Counted from the first letter of the stretch, positions 11,804 to 21,871 are shown. The stretch is 64,000 nucleotides of DNA from Elusimicrobiota bacterium (GCA_022709755.1 JAKLIF010000002.1:124001-188000), one strand, 5' to 3'. Program-made: numbers and translations. The notes: generated by a model not told the origin, from the sequence alone.

Positions 11804-12909
11804 CGGCCCCTCGTCTCTTGGATATCCAGATACAACGCCTCGGTATCTTCGACGGTCCTCTGGAGGGAATAGCGGTCTAAGACGCGGCGGCGGGCTTCGG
11901 CGGCGCAGTCCTTCGCGTGATCCGAATGATCCAACGTCTTGCGGATCGCCTCCGCCATCGTCGACGGGTCGTTCGGGGGGACCAACGTCCCTGTGACGCC
12001 CGTCTGGACCAATTCGCGGTTTCCCCCGACGTCCGTCGCCACGACAGGCACGTTCATCGCCATGGCCTCCCTCAGAACGCCGGAAAACCCTTCCCCCTGC
12101 AGGGAAGCCAGCACGTTCAACGACAAGAGAGAAAGGACGTCGGGAATATCCGTCCGGAACCCGGCCAGAGTGACATGGGATCCGATACCGAGGGACCGGA
12201 TTTTCTCGGTCAGTTCGGGACCATCGGTATCTTTCCCGACAAGGAGGAAATGGGCCTTCGTCCCCGCCTGAATGACTTTCTGTGCCGCCTCCAGAAAAAC
12301 CGTCTGTCCTTTCCACCAACTGAAATGCGTCAAGTTGCCGACGATCGGACGGTCCGACGGGAGCCCGAGTTCCTTCCGCACGGTTTCCACGGGCCTCTTC
12401 GGCGAAAAGCGCTGGGTATCGACGCCGCTATAGATCACGGTCACCTTTCCGGGCGGCACACCGCCGGACACCAACACGTTCCGGATGTCCTCCGAAACGG
12501 CGATGAACCGGGTGATCCGGGATGAACGATATTTCAACTGGCTGAAGAGGTTCCACTTTTTGAGCCGGAAAGACACCCGCCTCGATACGATCAGCGCGGG
12601 GGCGGGGACCAAGGCGCCGGCGATGAGGGCCAGCGCATGGGCCCGGGGATGATGGGCGTGGATGATATGCGCTCTTTCCCGACGGAGCCACTGGGCGATC
12701 CGGAAAGCGGCGAGCAGGTCGTAATCCTGTCTCATGGGGACGACGAAAACGGGGATGTTCTCCTCCTGAAGGCGGGTCAGAAGGATGTTGTCGGGCTGGC
12801 AGGCCACGGTCACCTCGTGGCCGTCCTTTCGGAGTTTCAGGCACAGCTGGAACAACTGTTGCGTCCCTCCGCTCCAACTCCGGCTTTCAGTGATATGGAG
12901 GATCTTCAT
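11800..12909 (-). CDS. Family 4 (GT-B) glycosyltransferase
   Basis: 369 residues, the usual GT4 length. The N-terminal acceptor half starts MKILHITESRSWSGGTQQL. The C-terminal nucleotide-sugar half carries VIYSGVD, HFSWWKGQ and the E-x7-E region EGFSGVLREAMAMNVPVVA. It probably adds a hexose or HexNAc to a lipid-linked surface glycan in the cytosol. wecA- and wecB-like genes about 5-7 kb upstream in the same strand block give it a plausible pathway. Donor and acceptor cannot be read. Translationally coupled to the following barrel protein. Confidence 0.9.
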   Translation of the reverse strand: MKILHITESRSWSGGTQQLFQLCLKLRKDGHEVTVACQPDNILLTRLQEENIPVFVVPMRQDYDLLAAFRIAQWLRRERAHIIHAHHPRAHALALIAGALVPAPALIVSRRVSFRLKKWNLFSQLKYRSSRITRFIAVSEDIRNVLVSGGVPPGKVTVIYSGVDTQRFSPKRPVETVRKELGLPSDRPIVGNLTHFSWWKGQTVFLEAAQKVIQAGTKAHFLLVGKDTDGPELTEKIRSLGIGSHVTLAGFRTDIPDVLSLLSLNVLASLQGEGFSGVLREAMAMNVPVVATDVGGNRELVQTGVTGTLVPPNDPSTMAEAIRKTLDHSDHAKDCAAEARRRVLDRYSLQRTVEDTEALYLDIQETRGR

Positions 12910-12924
12910 GGACCGCCCGGAGGA

Positions 12925-13350
12925 TCAGTTCTTCGAAACGTGGGCGAACCGTTCCAGCAGGCGGTTGATGAGGTCCGCCAAGGACTGGAGCTCGTCCCCC
13001 TTCCGCAGGGAGATGCGCTGGCGGACATCGTTGGAATCCAAAATCTCCTGGATGGATTTTTCCAGCCGGTACAGCGGACCGGCGATCTTATGGGAGATGA
13101 AGATCGACAGGGCGGCGATCACGATGAGGTAGATGACGCTGTTGATGGCCATCCAGAGCTGGATGGCGCGCACGGACCTTCCCAGGGTGCTGGAGAAGAG
13201 GTTCGGCAGGAGCGATTGGATCAGGAGATAGGTATGTGTCTGAACCAGGAGCATCATGACGAACAGCACTCCGCCGATCAGCAACGCGTATTTGAACTGC
13301 AGGGGTTTATTGATCAAATATTTCCGTTTCAAAAAATTCGGACGCGACAT
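12925..13350 (-). CDS. Small membrane protein with HAMP-like domain
   Basis: 141 residues. There are two transmembrane helices (about 22-45 and 66-90) with a short periplasmic loop. A HAMP-like linker follows, beginning SHKIAGPLYRLEKSI and ending in an amphipathic helix. No kinase, cyclase or MCP output domain follows, so it is an orphan HAMP protein, perhaps a signal adaptor or a partner of another sensor. The gene is packed between the secreted nuclease and the glycosyltransferase (22 and 15 base gaps). Confidence 0.7.
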   Translation of the reverse strand: MSRPNFLKRKYLINKPLQFKYALLIGGVLFVMMLLVQTHTYLLIQSLLPNLFSSTLGRSVRAIQLWMAINSVIYLIVIAALSIFISHKIAGPLYRLEKSIQEILDSNDVRQRISLRKGDELQSLADLINRLLERFAHVSKN

Positions 13351-13372
13351 GTCTTATCCCTCTCTCTCGATT

Positions 13373-14290
13373 TTATTCCTGGCGTCTCATCAGACCGAGC
13401 CGGTCTTTCGCCAGTTGGTCATATTCGGTGCCCAACAGTTTCTTCCATTCCTCCTGCGCTTTTTTCTTGTAATCCACCAACGACAACATCCCGGCGGCAT
13501 CCGCCATCCGTTCGTAGGTCCTGGCCAACTGGTACCGCATGCTGAAATCACGGGGATGCTTTTCCACATAAGCCAGATAGGCGTCGACGGTAAAACCCGG
13601 AAGGTTCAATTTCAGGTAGAGCTGCCCCAGGTCCTCATATAAGACGCGCGCCTCGGGGAACTGGCGGATCCCCTCCTGATACATCTGGACGGCGTTCTCC
13701 TCCAGCCCTTCGGACAGATACATGCGCGCCATGGCCTGAAAATCTTCCACCTTTTTCTTCTTGACGATCTTGCTGAGCTTATACCACTCCGGTTCGAGGC
13801 AAAGTTTATTGTCCGGCAAGACCAGCATCTCACCCAAACCGTTCCGGACCAGTTCCCAGTTCACGCAGATCCATTTCCCGACATCGTTCCGGACAAACAC
13901 GAGCGCCAGCGTCCGGCCATACGGATCGAGGGCCGCGTCGGGATCCACGATCAGATAGACCTGTTTTCCCCTCACCAAACGTTCGGTGAAGCGGGTCGCC
14001 TCGATGGCCCCCGGTTGGTTCTGAAATTGCCCTTTCTCGGGATGGGCCACCTCCGGAGTGTTCACGCCGAGCAGCCGGATGCGCCGCTGAAACCGGTCCT
14101 GGATCGTGTCCCCGTCATAGATATATTGGATGACGGCCTCTTCGGTCCGATGCGGGATGTTCCAGTCCAAGTAACAGTAAAACCCCTCGTTGATATCGAA
14201 CCGTTCATCCGCCCCGACGTCAAGGACAGCGAAGGACGAAACGACCAGGGTCAGCGCGGCAAGCCTTCTCATCAAAAGCGGCATGATCAT
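13373..14290 (-). CDS. Secreted staphylococcal-nuclease-like protein with TPR region
   Basis: 305 residues. The signal peptide is about 1-27. An SNase-like domain (about 48-155) keeps the calcium site DGD (59-61) and the catalytic triad equivalents: Arg72 and Glu80 in RLLGVNTPE, and Arg126 in PYGRTLA. The Asp40 equivalent is Asn77, a substitution also seen in family members. After it come TPR-like helices (about 175-275), an unusual pairing. It could hydrolyse nucleic acid in the periplasm or serve as a scaffold. Start codon: the M at residue 4 or 7 is an alternative. It sits between two other envelope proteins downstream of parAB. Confidence 0.8.
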   Translation of the reverse strand: MIMPLLMRRLAALTLVVSSFAVLDVGADERFDINEGFYCYLDWNIPHRTEEAVIQYIYDGDTIQDRFQRRIRLLGVNTPEVAHPEKGQFQNQPGAIEATRFTERLVRGKQVYLIVDPDAALDPYGRTLALVFVRNDVGKWICVNWELVRNGLGEMLVLPDNKLCLEPEWYKLSKIVKKKKVEDFQAMARMYLSEGLEENAVQMYQEGIRQFPEARVLYEDLGQLYLKLNLPGFTVDAYLAYVEKHPRDFSMRYQLARTYERMADAAGMLSLVDYKKKAQEEWKKLLGTEYDQLAKDRLGLMRRQE

Positions 14291-14300
14291 TCGTCGGTTC

Positions 14301-15413
14301 CTATTTCTTCGCGGGATTCACAGCCCCGAGCTCCACTCGAAGGATCTCGCTATAGGCCCTGTTCTCCATGATGTCGCGGACCCCCACCCTCAGCCCGGCC
14401 TTCGGCGCGGGGACGTCCGCGGCCTTGACGGAAAACGCGTAGGGGGCCCCGTAGATCCTCTGCGATATCGGGTGCCAATTCTTCGTGTCCGTCGAAAATT
14501 CCACCCACGCCTCCTGGATGTCCTGACCCGCGACGGACGCCTCGACGAAGATCCTGTCTTTCCATTGATCGTCCGTCTTGGCCTGGGCCGTGATCTGGAT
14601 CTGCCGACTGTTCCTCGGGATCAGTTTTATGGCGATGGCGGGTTCAAAATAGGTGACGCCTGTCTTCAGCGCCTCGACCGCGTTGGCGGGGGGTTCTCCT
14701 TTGACACCGGAATTGAGCCAGGTGTTTTGCCGGGTGTCTCCCCACGCCGCGGCCAACGTCGGCGCGCGACGCGCATCCGACAAGGATTCGCTGGGAGAAA
14801 ACAGGGCGACGTAATTATCCGTCGACAAGGACACATACTTCAAGGGCACTTCGACCCAGAACCAGCGGGATTCCCCCACCTTTTCGACGGCGTTCTCCGA
14901 ATCCCCCTCCATCGGGATGTCGCGGCTCGGCGTCAACAGGAACCGGCGGCTCTGGGGCCACAACGGCTCCGGAGCCACCGCGATCTGGATCTCTCCGTCG
15001 ACGGATTGTTTTTCCCAGGAGGGGCGTCCGGGAACGCTTTCCGTCTTCATGCGCCCCAGCTTGGCTCCCAGGAAAGCCCGGGTATAGTCCCCGGCCGGAG
15101 GAACGGGAAGTTTCGAGATCCAGCACGTGTTGTAACCGACATACCAATTCCCGTCCCAGCCGCCTCCATTGGCGAACAAGGAGAAATCGTTGATGTTCGG
15201 GACCTCCGTCAGATAGACCGGCATCGTCGTGTCTGAAACGGGGATCGGCACGCTCCGGAGGACCGGACTGGAAACGACCGTCTCTTGGCGCGAAGAGTCC
15301 GCGGAGCCGGTCGACGAGGAAGCCACGGGGGGTTTCCGCCCCTGGGCCGAGGCCCCCGAAACAAACCCGAGGGAGAGGATGAGCATCCCGATGAACAGAG
15401 TGGTTCTTTTCAT
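14301..15413 (-). CDS. Secreted protein of unknown function
   Basis: 370 residues. A clear signal peptide (about 1-23, SGASA-QG) is followed by a Ser/Thr-rich linker, then a folded region of beta-strand character with many Trp (GGGWDGNWYVGYNTCWI). The C-terminal ~90 residues resemble an Ig-like/fibronectin-like fold (EASVAGQDIQEAWVEFSTD). I do not recognise the family. It starts 6 bases after parB and is followed 10 bases later by the SNase-like gene, so it is probably co-expressed with both. An outer membrane or periplasmic glycan-related role is only inference from the block. Confidence 0.6.
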   Translation of the reverse strand: MKRTTLFIGMLILSLGFVSGASAQGRKPPVASSSTGSADSSRQETVVSSPVLRSVPIPVSDTTMPVYLTEVPNINDFSLFANGGGWDGNWYVGYNTCWISKLPVPPAGDYTRAFLGAKLGRMKTESVPGRPSWEKQSVDGEIQIAVAPEPLWPQSRRFLLTPSRDIPMEGDSENAVEKVGESRWFWVEVPLKYVSLSTDNYVALFSPSESLSDARRAPTLAAAWGDTRQNTWLNSGVKGEPPANAVEALKTGVTYFEPAIAIKLIPRNSRQIQITAQAKTDDQWKDRIFVEASVAGQDIQEAWVEFSTDTKNWHPISQRIYGAPYAFSVKAADVPAPKAGLRVGVRDIMENRAYSEILRVELGAVNPAKK

Positions 15414-15419
15414 ATGACC

Positions 15420-16373
15420 CTACCGTCCCTTTCGGGCCTTCTTGGATGGCGCGTGTGCCTTCCGGACCGATCCGCTGGCCGGAAGAGACGGCGCGGCGAC
15501 CGTTTTAGGAATGCGCTGCAACTGCGATATCAGCGTCTGGAGGTCGTCCAACGAATAGAAGGCGATGCGGATCCATCCCTTTTTACCTTTCGATTGGACT
15601 TCGACCCGTCGGCCCAAAGACCTCTGGATATCCTCTTCGATCCGTTTTACTTCGGAAGACTTATGCCGCGGTGTTTTCACGCGGCCGTCCCTGAGCGCGG
15701 ACTGCCAATCCGCGACGATCTTCTCCACGTCCCTCACCGGCAGTTTCTCCCGAAGGATCCTCTGGGCCAGTTCGGCCTGTCGGCCGGCATCATTGATCCC
15801 CAAGAGCGCCCGGGCATGACCTTCGGACAATCCCCCCTCGCGCACCGCCGACCGGACCTCTCCACACAGGTCGAGCAGGCGCAATTTGTTCGCCACCGCG
15901 GACCGGCTCCGGCCCAAAGCGCGCGCCAGGTCCTCTTGGGTGAGATGGAACTCGTCGATGAACTTCTTGAGGGCTTCCGCCTCTTCGATGGGGTTCAGAT
16001 CCTCCCGCTGGAGGTTTTCGACCAGGGACAACTCGTACCGTTCGCGGTCGGTCACCGTGCGGATCATACAAGGGATCTCTTGAAGGCCCGCCAACTTGGA
16101 GGCCCGCCACCGCCGTTCGCCGGCGACCAATTCGTATTCCCCCGGGACGGCCGACGGGGAAACGCAGACCGGCTGAGCCAGACCGTGCATTTTGATGGAA
16201 TCCGCCAGTTCCTGCAACGCCTCCTGCGCGAAATAGGTCCGCGGCTGATACCGGTTCGGGCGTATCTTATCGACGGCGATCTTTTGGATGGCCTCGCCCG
16301 CCGAGCCCGGCGTTGCGCCGGACTCCAATGGCTGCAACAAGGCGTCGAGACCCCTTCCGAGAGCTTTATGCAT
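15420..16373 (-). CDS. parB: Chromosome partitioning protein ParB
   Basis: 317 residues. The N-terminus LGRGLDALL is the ParA-contacting segment. The CTPase/clamp domain contains NRYQPR, the GERRWRA motif and ENLQREDLNPIEEA. A helix-turn-helix (LTQEDLARALGRSRSAVAN) reads parS, and a basic C-terminal dimer domain follows. It nucleates on parS and spreads with CTP, then is moved by ParA. It lies directly downstream of parA. I found no intact 16-bp parS palindrome in the window. Confidence 0.96.
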   Translation of the reverse strand: MHKALGRGLDALLQPLESGATPGSAGEAIQKIAVDKIRPNRYQPRTYFAQEALQELADSIKMHGLAQPVCVSPSAVPGEYELVAGERRWRASKLAGLQEIPCMIRTVTDRERYELSLVENLQREDLNPIEEAEALKKFIDEFHLTQEDLARALGRSRSAVANKLRLLDLCGEVRSAVREGGLSEGHARALLGINDAGRQAELAQRILREKLPVRDVEKIVADWQSALRDGRVKTPRHKSSEVKRIEEDIQRSLGRRVEVQSKGKKGWIRIAFYSLDDLQTLISQLQRIPKTVAAPSLPASGSVRKAHAPSKKARKGR

Positions 16374-16397
16374 GATCCGATTCTCCTTTCATCGTCT

Positions 16398-17177
16398 TCA
16401 TCCTGTTTTTCGTCCATTCTGGCGGCCAAGGAACTCGGTCGCAAAAGACAGGTAGGCCTGAGCACCCGCCGAATGCCTGTCATACAAGATGACCGGTTTC
16501 CCAAAACTCGGTGATTCCGCCAAACGGACGTTCCGCGGGATCAACGTCTCATAAACCTTATTGGCCAAATATTTCTTCAGCTCCTCCCGCACCTGTTGGG
16601 ACAGGTTCGCGCGCCCATCGAACATCGTCAGGAGAACTCCTTCCAATCCCAGCTTCGGGTTCATCGCCCCGCGCACGCGGTTGATGGTATCGAGCAGAAG
16701 GGTCAACCCTTCCAGGGCATAATATTCGCTCTGCATCGGGATCAAAACGGATTCCGCGGCCACCAGGGAATTGAGTGTCAGCATGTTCAACGCGGGGGGA
16801 CAGTCAATGAAGATATATTCATAGAGGTGTTCCACCTCCGCCAGCGACTTTTTCAAACGCAACGCCTTCTCCGATACTTGCGCCAGTTCGATCTCCGCCC
16901 CGTAAAGGTCCGGATGGGCCGGCACCGCGTCGAGCCATTCCATGCTGGTCTCCTGGATCACCTCTTTTAAAGGAGCTTGATCCACCAACACGTGGTAGGT
17001 GCTCTTCGTGACGCGGTCTCGATGGATCCCCAGACCGGACGACGCGTTCGCCTGTGGATCGAGATCGATCAGGAGCGTCTCCTTTTCGAGAGAGGCCAAG
17101 GAAGCCGCCAGATTGATGGCCGTCGTCGTTTTCCCGACGCCTCCTTTCTGATTGGCGATGGCAATGACTTTTGTCAT
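16398..17177 (-). CDS. parA: Chromosome partitioning ATPase ParA
   Basis: 259 residues. It is a deviant Walker A ATPase with [14 protein letters not shown] near residue 10, Walker A' DLDPQAN and Walker B FIDCPPAL. The length without an N-terminal DNA-binding extension marks it as the chromosomal Soj/ParA type. It forms ATP-dimers on the nucleoid that pull ParB-parS complexes. parB follows after 24 bases. The pair is embedded in envelope/polysaccharide genes rather than next to rpmH/gidAB-like origin genes. Confidence 0.96.
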   Translation of the reverse strand: MTKVIAIANQKGGVGKTTTAINLAASLASLEKETLLIDLDPQANASSGLGIHRDRVTKSTYHVLVDQAPLKEVIQETSMEWLDAVPAHPDLYGAEIELAQVSEKALRLKKSLAEVEHLYEYIFIDCPPALNMLTLNSLVAAESVLIPMQSEYYALEGLTLLLDTINRVRGAMNPKLGLEGVLLTMFDGRANLSQQVREELKKYLANKVYETLIPRNVRLAESPSFGKPVILYDRHSAGAQAYLSFATEFLGRQNGRKTG

Positions 17178-17190
17178 GTCGTCTTCGGAC

Positions 17191-17466
17191 TCATTCTCCC
17201 AGAACGACCAGAACGAAATGGGTGATCATCAGGACGACCGCCAGTCCCGCGAAGAGCCGGTGAAATTTGAGCCATCCCTGAAAGCGGGCCCGGATCTTGG
17301 CGAAGACGATGGTCAGAATGACGCAAACAGCCGTCAGTAGGCCCGTCAACGGAACGAGGAGATGTTCCTCTTCGTGAGGCATTCCCGGTGTCTCGGCGTA
17401 GACCGATGAGATAAGAAATCCGATCGAACAAAGAAACAGAAAGAACGTCCTATATGATTTTTTCAT
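17191..17466 (-). CDS. Small membrane protein, possibly haem-binding
   Basis: 91 residues. A signal-like N-terminus (about 1-24, SVYA-ET) is followed by two transmembrane helices (about 36-56 and 68-88). The last helix contains [17 protein letters not shown], two His about 14 residues apart. That spacing is used for haem in cytochrome b561/ferric-reductase-like helices, and is suggestive only. It lies 13 bases upstream of parA. I do not recognise a family. Confidence 0.55.
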   Translation of the reverse strand: MKKSYRTFFLFLCSIGFLISSVYAETPGMPHEEEHLLVPLTGLLTAVCVILTIVFAKIRARFQGWLKFHRLFAGLAVVLMITHFVLVVLGE

Positions 17467-17518
17467 ACGATCCCCCTTGAGTCTGCTATTCTAATAATTA
17501 TCGGGCGAGAGATACATC

Positions 17519-18664
17519 TCACCTGTTGCTTTTCCCCGGTCGAAAAACTCCCGGCCGGGAGCGGCTGAACCCGAAATAATATCGGATGGCATGGACCGTT
17601 CGTTCCGCGGCGCGGCCGTCCCCGTACGGATTGACCGCGTTGGCCATCTTCCGATATTCCCGGGAATCCGTCAGCAACCGGGACATCCACCGAAAAACCC
17701 GTTCCTCGTCCGTTCCGACCACCCGGACCGTGCCGGCGGCGACGGCCTCCGGTCTTTCAGTGACTTTTCTCAAGACCAAAACCGGTTTCCCCAACGACGG
17801 GGCCTCTTCCTGGATACCCCCGGAATCCGTTACCACGAAATAGGCCTCTTTCATGAGTCCGACCAAGCGGACATATCCCACCGGAGGCAGAAGCTCGATC
17901 CGGGGCACCCCCGCCAGACGGCGACGAACCGTCTTCTGCACGTTCGGATTCAGATGGACAGGATAGACGATCCGGACGTCCGGATGGGCCCGGACGACCC
18001 GGCGGATGGCCGCACAGACGTGTTCGAGCGGCGGACCGAAATTCTCCCGACGATGGGCGGTCACCAGGATCATCCGCCCCCCCGAACAGCGTGCGGCAGG
18101 TGGGCGGCGGGATCCCGACGTGCGGAGCAGGGCGTCGATCACCGTGTTCCCGGTGACGAAAATTTTTCCGGCAGGCACGTTCTCTTCCAGAAGATTCCGT
18201 CGGGCCTGGGCCGTCGGGGCCAACAGGATGTCGCAGAGGGAATCCGTGATCACCCGGTTCGCCTCTTCGGGGTATGGATTGAACATATCGCGGGACCTCA
18301 ACCCCGCCTCCACGTGGGCGACGGGGATCCGATGGTAATAGGCGGCCAACGCCGCGGCCAGGGTGGTGGTGGTGTCTCCATGAACCAACACCAGGTCCGG
18401 TTTTTCTTTTTCAAGGATCGGCGACAACCGGCGCAGCACGTCGGACGTGATATCGGTCAGCGTCTGAGAGTGCCGCATGACGTTCAGATCGTAACGCGGG
18501 GAGATATGAAACAGCCGCAGAACATCGTCCAGCATCTCCCGGTGTTGAGCCGTCACACAAACGACCGTTTGAAAATATTTTTTCTGGCGCTTCAGTTCCA
18601 GGCACACCGGGGCCATTTTGATGGCTTCCGGACGGGTCCCGAAGACGCAGAAAATCTTTTTCAC
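17519..18664 (-). CDS. wecB: UDP-N-acetylglucosamine 2-epimerase (non-hydrolysing)
   Basis: WecB interconverts UDP-GlcNAc and UDP-ManNAc for surface glycans. 381 residues, normal length. Typical motifs: FGTRPEAIKMAP at the N-terminus, VHGDTTT, HVEAGLRS, VTAHRRENFG and TDSGGIQEEAPSLGKPVL. It starts just after the wecA-like gene stop (1-base gap), forming a tight pair for enterobacterial-common-antigen-like or teichoic-linkage-like glycan synthesis. UDP-ManNAc dehydrogenase is not in the window. Confidence 0.95.
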   Translation of the reverse strand: MKKIFCVFGTRPEAIKMAPVCLELKRQKKYFQTVVCVTAQHREMLDDVLRLFHISPRYDLNVMRHSQTLTDITSDVLRRLSPILEKEKPDLVLVHGDTTTTLAAALAAYYHRIPVAHVEAGLRSRDMFNPYPEEANRVITDSLCDILLAPTAQARRNLLEENVPAGKIFVTGNTVIDALLRTSGSRRPPAARCSGGRMILVTAHRRENFGPPLEHVCAAIRRVVRAHPDVRIVYPVHLNPNVQKTVRRRLAGVPRIELLPPVGYVRLVGLMKEAYFVVTDSGGIQEEAPSLGKPVLVLRKVTERPEAVAAGTVRVVGTDEERVFRWMSRLLTDSREYRKMANAVNPYGDGRAAERTVHAIRYYFGFSRSRPGVFRPGKSNR

Positions 18665-18665
18665 G

Positions 18666-19715
18666 TCAGATGCGCCCCTTAAAGACGGTCACCAGCAGCG
18701 TCAACATGGACAAAAGCAACGTCAACACATACACCAGGAGGACGATCTCCCTCTGGGTCCACCCCAGGGCCAGCAATCGGTGATGGAAATGACCCCGGTC
18801 GGGCTGCATGAGTCCTTGTCCGCTGCGCAACCTCCGGAAAATGGCGAACGCCACGTCCAGGACAGGGACGGCCACGACGAAGATTGGGATGAACAGGGCC
18901 ATCATGGCCGTCGTCTTCAACGTGCCGATGACGCTGATCGCCCCCAGCATGAAACCGAGGAAGAGGGCTCCCCCGTCCCCCATGAAAACTTTGGCCGGAT
19001 TGAAATTAAAGAACAGGAACCCGAGGCAAGCGCCGCTCACCGCGGCGGCCAGCACCGCCGCCAGTTTCAACTGTTTCGCAAACAGGAGTATCTTCGTCTC
19101 CCCTTGAAGGACGCACACCACCAAGAACGTCCCGGCGGCGATCGCCACCAGGCCGGCGACCAGGCCGTCAAGACCGTCCACCAGATTGATGGAATTCATG
19201 AACCCGATCATCCAGAACACGGTCACGATCTGAGACAAGAGAATGGGGAACTCGACGAACCCGTGACCCGGGAAAGCCAGCCCGGCGATCCGCACGCCGT
19301 ACACCATGGCCGCGTAGGAGGCGATGATCTGGATCAGCAATTTCGGGAGGGCCGGGACGGGTTTACGGTCGTCCATCATCCCCAGGATCAGCACCAGACA
19401 AGCCCCCACCACGATCCCCGCGAACTGCTGTTGCAGGGAGAGCATCCCGATGATCTCCTGTCCTTGAAGGATCTTATGACGGAAATCCAGGAGTTGCCGG
19501 AAACGCGGGATGACCAACCACACGGAGAACAGGCTGGAGCAAAAACCGATAAACATCGCCAGGCCGCCCCAACGCGGGATCGGGACGGAATGGACCTTGC
19601 GCGGATCGGGCATGTCCATGACGCCGAACCGTTTCGCCAGCCAAATCGTCGCCGGAGTCAATGCCGCCGTCATCACCAGCGCCACCGCGAAAGCCATCAG
19701 ATAAACGTTGACCAT
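18666..19715 (-). CDS. Undecaprenyl-phosphate GlcNAc-1-phosphate transferase (WecA/TagO-like)
   Basis: 349 residues with about ten transmembrane helices. Family motifs: MPDPRKVHSVPIPRWGG (cytoplasmic substrate loop), MMDDRK, NSINLVDGLDGLVAG (catalytic Asp pair) and FMGDGGALFLGF. It transfers sugar-1-phosphate from a UDP-sugar to undecaprenyl phosphate at the inner membrane, starting a surface polysaccharide. The MraY subgroup is less likely because of the wecB partner immediately downstream and the WecA-type loops. Sugar specificity is not proven. Confidence 0.92.
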   Translation of the reverse strand: MVNVYLMAFAVALVMTAALTPATIWLAKRFGVMDMPDPRKVHSVPIPRWGGLAMFIGFCSSLFSVWLVIPRFRQLLDFRHKILQGQEIIGMLSLQQQFAGIVVGACLVLILGMMDDRKPVPALPKLLIQIIASYAAMVYGVRIAGLAFPGHGFVEFPILLSQIVTVFWMIGFMNSINLVDGLDGLVAGLVAIAAGTFLVVCVLQGETKILLFAKQLKLAAVLAAAVSGACLGFLFFNFNPAKVFMGDGGALFLGFMLGAISVIGTLKTTAMMALFIPIFVVAVPVLDVAFAIFRRLRSGQGLMQPDRGHFHHRLLALGWTQREIVLLVYVLTLLLSMLTLLVTVFKGRI

Positions 19716-19754
19716 GTTGTTGGTGTTTACCGGAAACCGGGGAGTCCGTCCGTG

Positions 19755-21809
19755 TTATGCCTTGTTGTTCCGATCGATCATCCGGCGGACCCGCGTCGCC
19801 ACGTTCTCCGCCGTGAAACCATATTTTTCGAACAGGACGCCGGCCGGAGCCGACGCGCCGAACCGGTCGATGGAGACGATGTCGCCTGACTCACCCACGT
19901 ACCGGTGCCACCCCATCGAACTCCCGGCCTCCACCGCCAAACGCGCACGCACGCCGGGTGGAAGGACGCTCGTCCTGTATTCCTCGGGCTGTGAATCGAA
20001 CAGTTCCCAACTAGCCATATTGACGACGCGGACCGGAAGGCCTTCTTGGGCCAACCGTTCTTGGGCGGACAGGGCCAGATGGATCTCGGACCCCGTGGCC
20101 ATGATGATGGCCCGATATTTCCCATCCGATGGATCGGACAAAACATAGCCCCCCCGGCTGACGCCGGATGCGGACGCGTATTTCGATCGATCCAAAACCG
20201 GCAACTTCTGCCGCGTCAAGACCAGACACGTCGGGGCCTCCCGGCGCTCCAGCGCGATCTTCCATGCCTCCGCCGTCTCAGTCGCATCGACGGGACGTAA
20301 AACAACCATATGGGGGATGGAGCGGAGCTGGGCCAACTGCTCGATGGGCTGATGGGAGGGACCGTCTTCTCCGAGGCCGATGCTGTCGTGAGTGAAGACA
20401 TAGACGACGCCGAGTCTCATCATCGCCGCCAACCGGATCGACGGCAACATGTAGGCGGAGAACACGAGGAACGTTCCTCCGAACGGGATGACTCCCCGCG
20501 TCAGGGCCATCCCATTCATCAGGCCGGCCATGGCGTGTTCCCTCACTCCGAAATGGATGTTCCTCCCGGCGGGGGTCTCCGCGCTCATCTCTCCGCCCCC
20601 CGTGATGACGGTCTCCGTGGACGACGCCAGATCGGCGCTCCCCCCGATGAGGGTGGGGAGCGAGGCCGCCAACGCATTGATCACCTTCCCGGACGCCTGC
20701 CTCGTCGCCAACTGCTCTCCCGCCTTGAACAGAGGAATGGCCTTCTCCCAACCCGCACGGAGCGGTGTGTTCTTCAAATCAGACCATTCCTTGGCCAACT
20801 CCGGATATTTCTTGGAATATCCGTCGAAAACAGATCTCCATTGCTGTTCCTCGTCGGCTCCCCGCCGGACCTGTCTTTGGGTGACCGCCAACACTTCCGC
20901 GGGAACATGGAAAGAGGGTTCCAGCGGCCAGCCCAAAGCCTGTTTGGTGGCCTTCACTTCTGCGGCGCCCAAGGGAGAGCCGTGAGCGGCCGCCGTGTCC
21001 TGTTTATTCGGGCTGCCATACCCCAAGTGGGTCCGCGCCATGATGAGCGACGGTTTCTGGTCTTGTCCTTTCGCCCGAGACAGCGCGTCGGACATCTTCT
21101 TCAAATCGTTCCCGTCATCCACGCGCACGACGTTCCACCCGTATGCCTCGAACCTTTTGGCGGTGTCCTCGGTGAACGTCAGCTGTGTGGACCCCTCGAT
21201 GGTGATCCGGTTGTCGAGATAGACATAGATCAGTTTGGAAAGCCGAAGATGCCCCGCCAGAGAAGCCGCTTCAGACGACAACCCCTCCATCAAGTCCCCG
21301 TCGCTCACCAAGGCGTAGACGTGATAATTGACGATGTCAAAACCGGGCCGGTTGTACCTCGCCGCCAAAAATTTCTCCGCCATCGCCATGCCGACCCCGT
21401 TGGAAAAACCCTGCGCCAGGGGACCGGTGGACGTTTCCACGCCCGCCGTGCATCCATATTCGGGATGACCGGGCGTCTTGCTCCCCCACTGACGGAAATG
21501 GCGCAGATCGTCCAGGGTGACGTCGTATCCGGTCAGGTGCAACAAACCATAGAGGAGCATGGACCCGTGTCCCGCCGACAAGACGAACCGGTCCCGGTTC
21601 TCCCACAAGGGATTCCGCGGATTGTGTTTGAGGAATTGTGTCCAGAGGAGGTAACCCAACGCCGCCGATTCCATCGGCATCCCCGGATGTCCGGAGTTCG
21701 CCTGTTCGATGGCATCCACGGCCAGCATCCGGATCGTCTGGATGCACGTCTGGTCCAGATCCCGCGTCTGATTCTCTGAAACTGCGGACTTCTTCATCGG
21801 TGATGTCAT
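19755..21809 (-). CDS. tkt: Transketolase
   Basis: Thiamine-diphosphate enzyme of the pentose phosphate pathway moving two-carbon units between sugar phosphates. 684 residues, full length. Seen: SGHPGMPM, the [16 protein letters not shown] region, the ThDP-binding GDGDLMEG-like segment ([19 protein letters not shown]), and the pyrimidine domain [13 protein letters not shown] with the catalytic Glu and [18 protein letters not shown]-type ribosome site (GGGAG, 8 bases before ATG). It has its own promoter just upstream and is co-oriented with nth and the wecA block. Confidence 0.97.
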   Translation of the reverse strand: MTSPMKKSAVSENQTRDLDQTCIQTIRMLAVDAIEQANSGHPGMPMESAALGYLLWTQFLKHNPRNPLWENRDRFVLSAGHGSMLLYGLLHLTGYDVTLDDLRHFRQWGSKTPGHPEYGCTAGVETSTGPLAQGFSNGVGMAMAEKFLAARYNRPGFDIVNYHVYALVSDGDLMEGLSSEAASLAGHLRLSKLIYVYLDNRITIEGSTQLTFTEDTAKRFEAYGWNVVRVDDGNDLKKMSDALSRAKGQDQKPSLIMARTHLGYGSPNKQDTAAAHGSPLGAAEVKATKQALGWPLEPSFHVPAEVLAVTQRQVRRGADEEQQWRSVFDGYSKKYPELAKEWSDLKNTPLRAGWEKAIPLFKAGEQLATRQASGKVINALAASLPTLIGGSADLASSTETVITGGGEMSAETPAGRNIHFGVREHAMAGLMNGMALTRGVIPFGGTFLVFSAYMLPSIRLAAMMRLGVVYVFTHDSIGLGEDGPSHQPIEQLAQLRSIPHMVVLRPVDATETAEAWKIALERREAPTCLVLTRQKLPVLDRSKYASASGVSRGGYVLSDPSDGKYRAIIMATGSEIHLALSAQERLAQEGLPVRVVNMASWELFDSQPEEYRTSVLPPGVRARLAVEAGSSMGWHRYVGESGDIVSIDRFGASAPAGVLFEKYGFTAENVATRVRRMIDRNNKA

Positions 21810-21841
21810 TGAGTGATCTCCCGTCTGATTTGAAAAATCAT

Positions 21842-21871
21842 TCTACACGAATCTCCCGGGCCCCGTGTCAA
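21842..21871 (-). promoter_or_regulatory. Promoter of transketolase gene
   Basis: Minus strand: TTGACA (21871-21866), an 18-base spacer and TGTAGA (21847-21842), with AAT following. It lies just past the nth stop and about 33 bases before the tkt ATG, leaving room for its GGGAG ribosome site. Only a motif-level call. Confidence 0.42.

Noticed and set aside
11804-12319. N-terminal extension of the barrel protein at 10991 into the glycosyltransferase gene
   Set aside because: The extension is in another frame of a clear GT4 gene, while ATG 11803 begins a signal peptide and overlaps the GT stop as ATGA.
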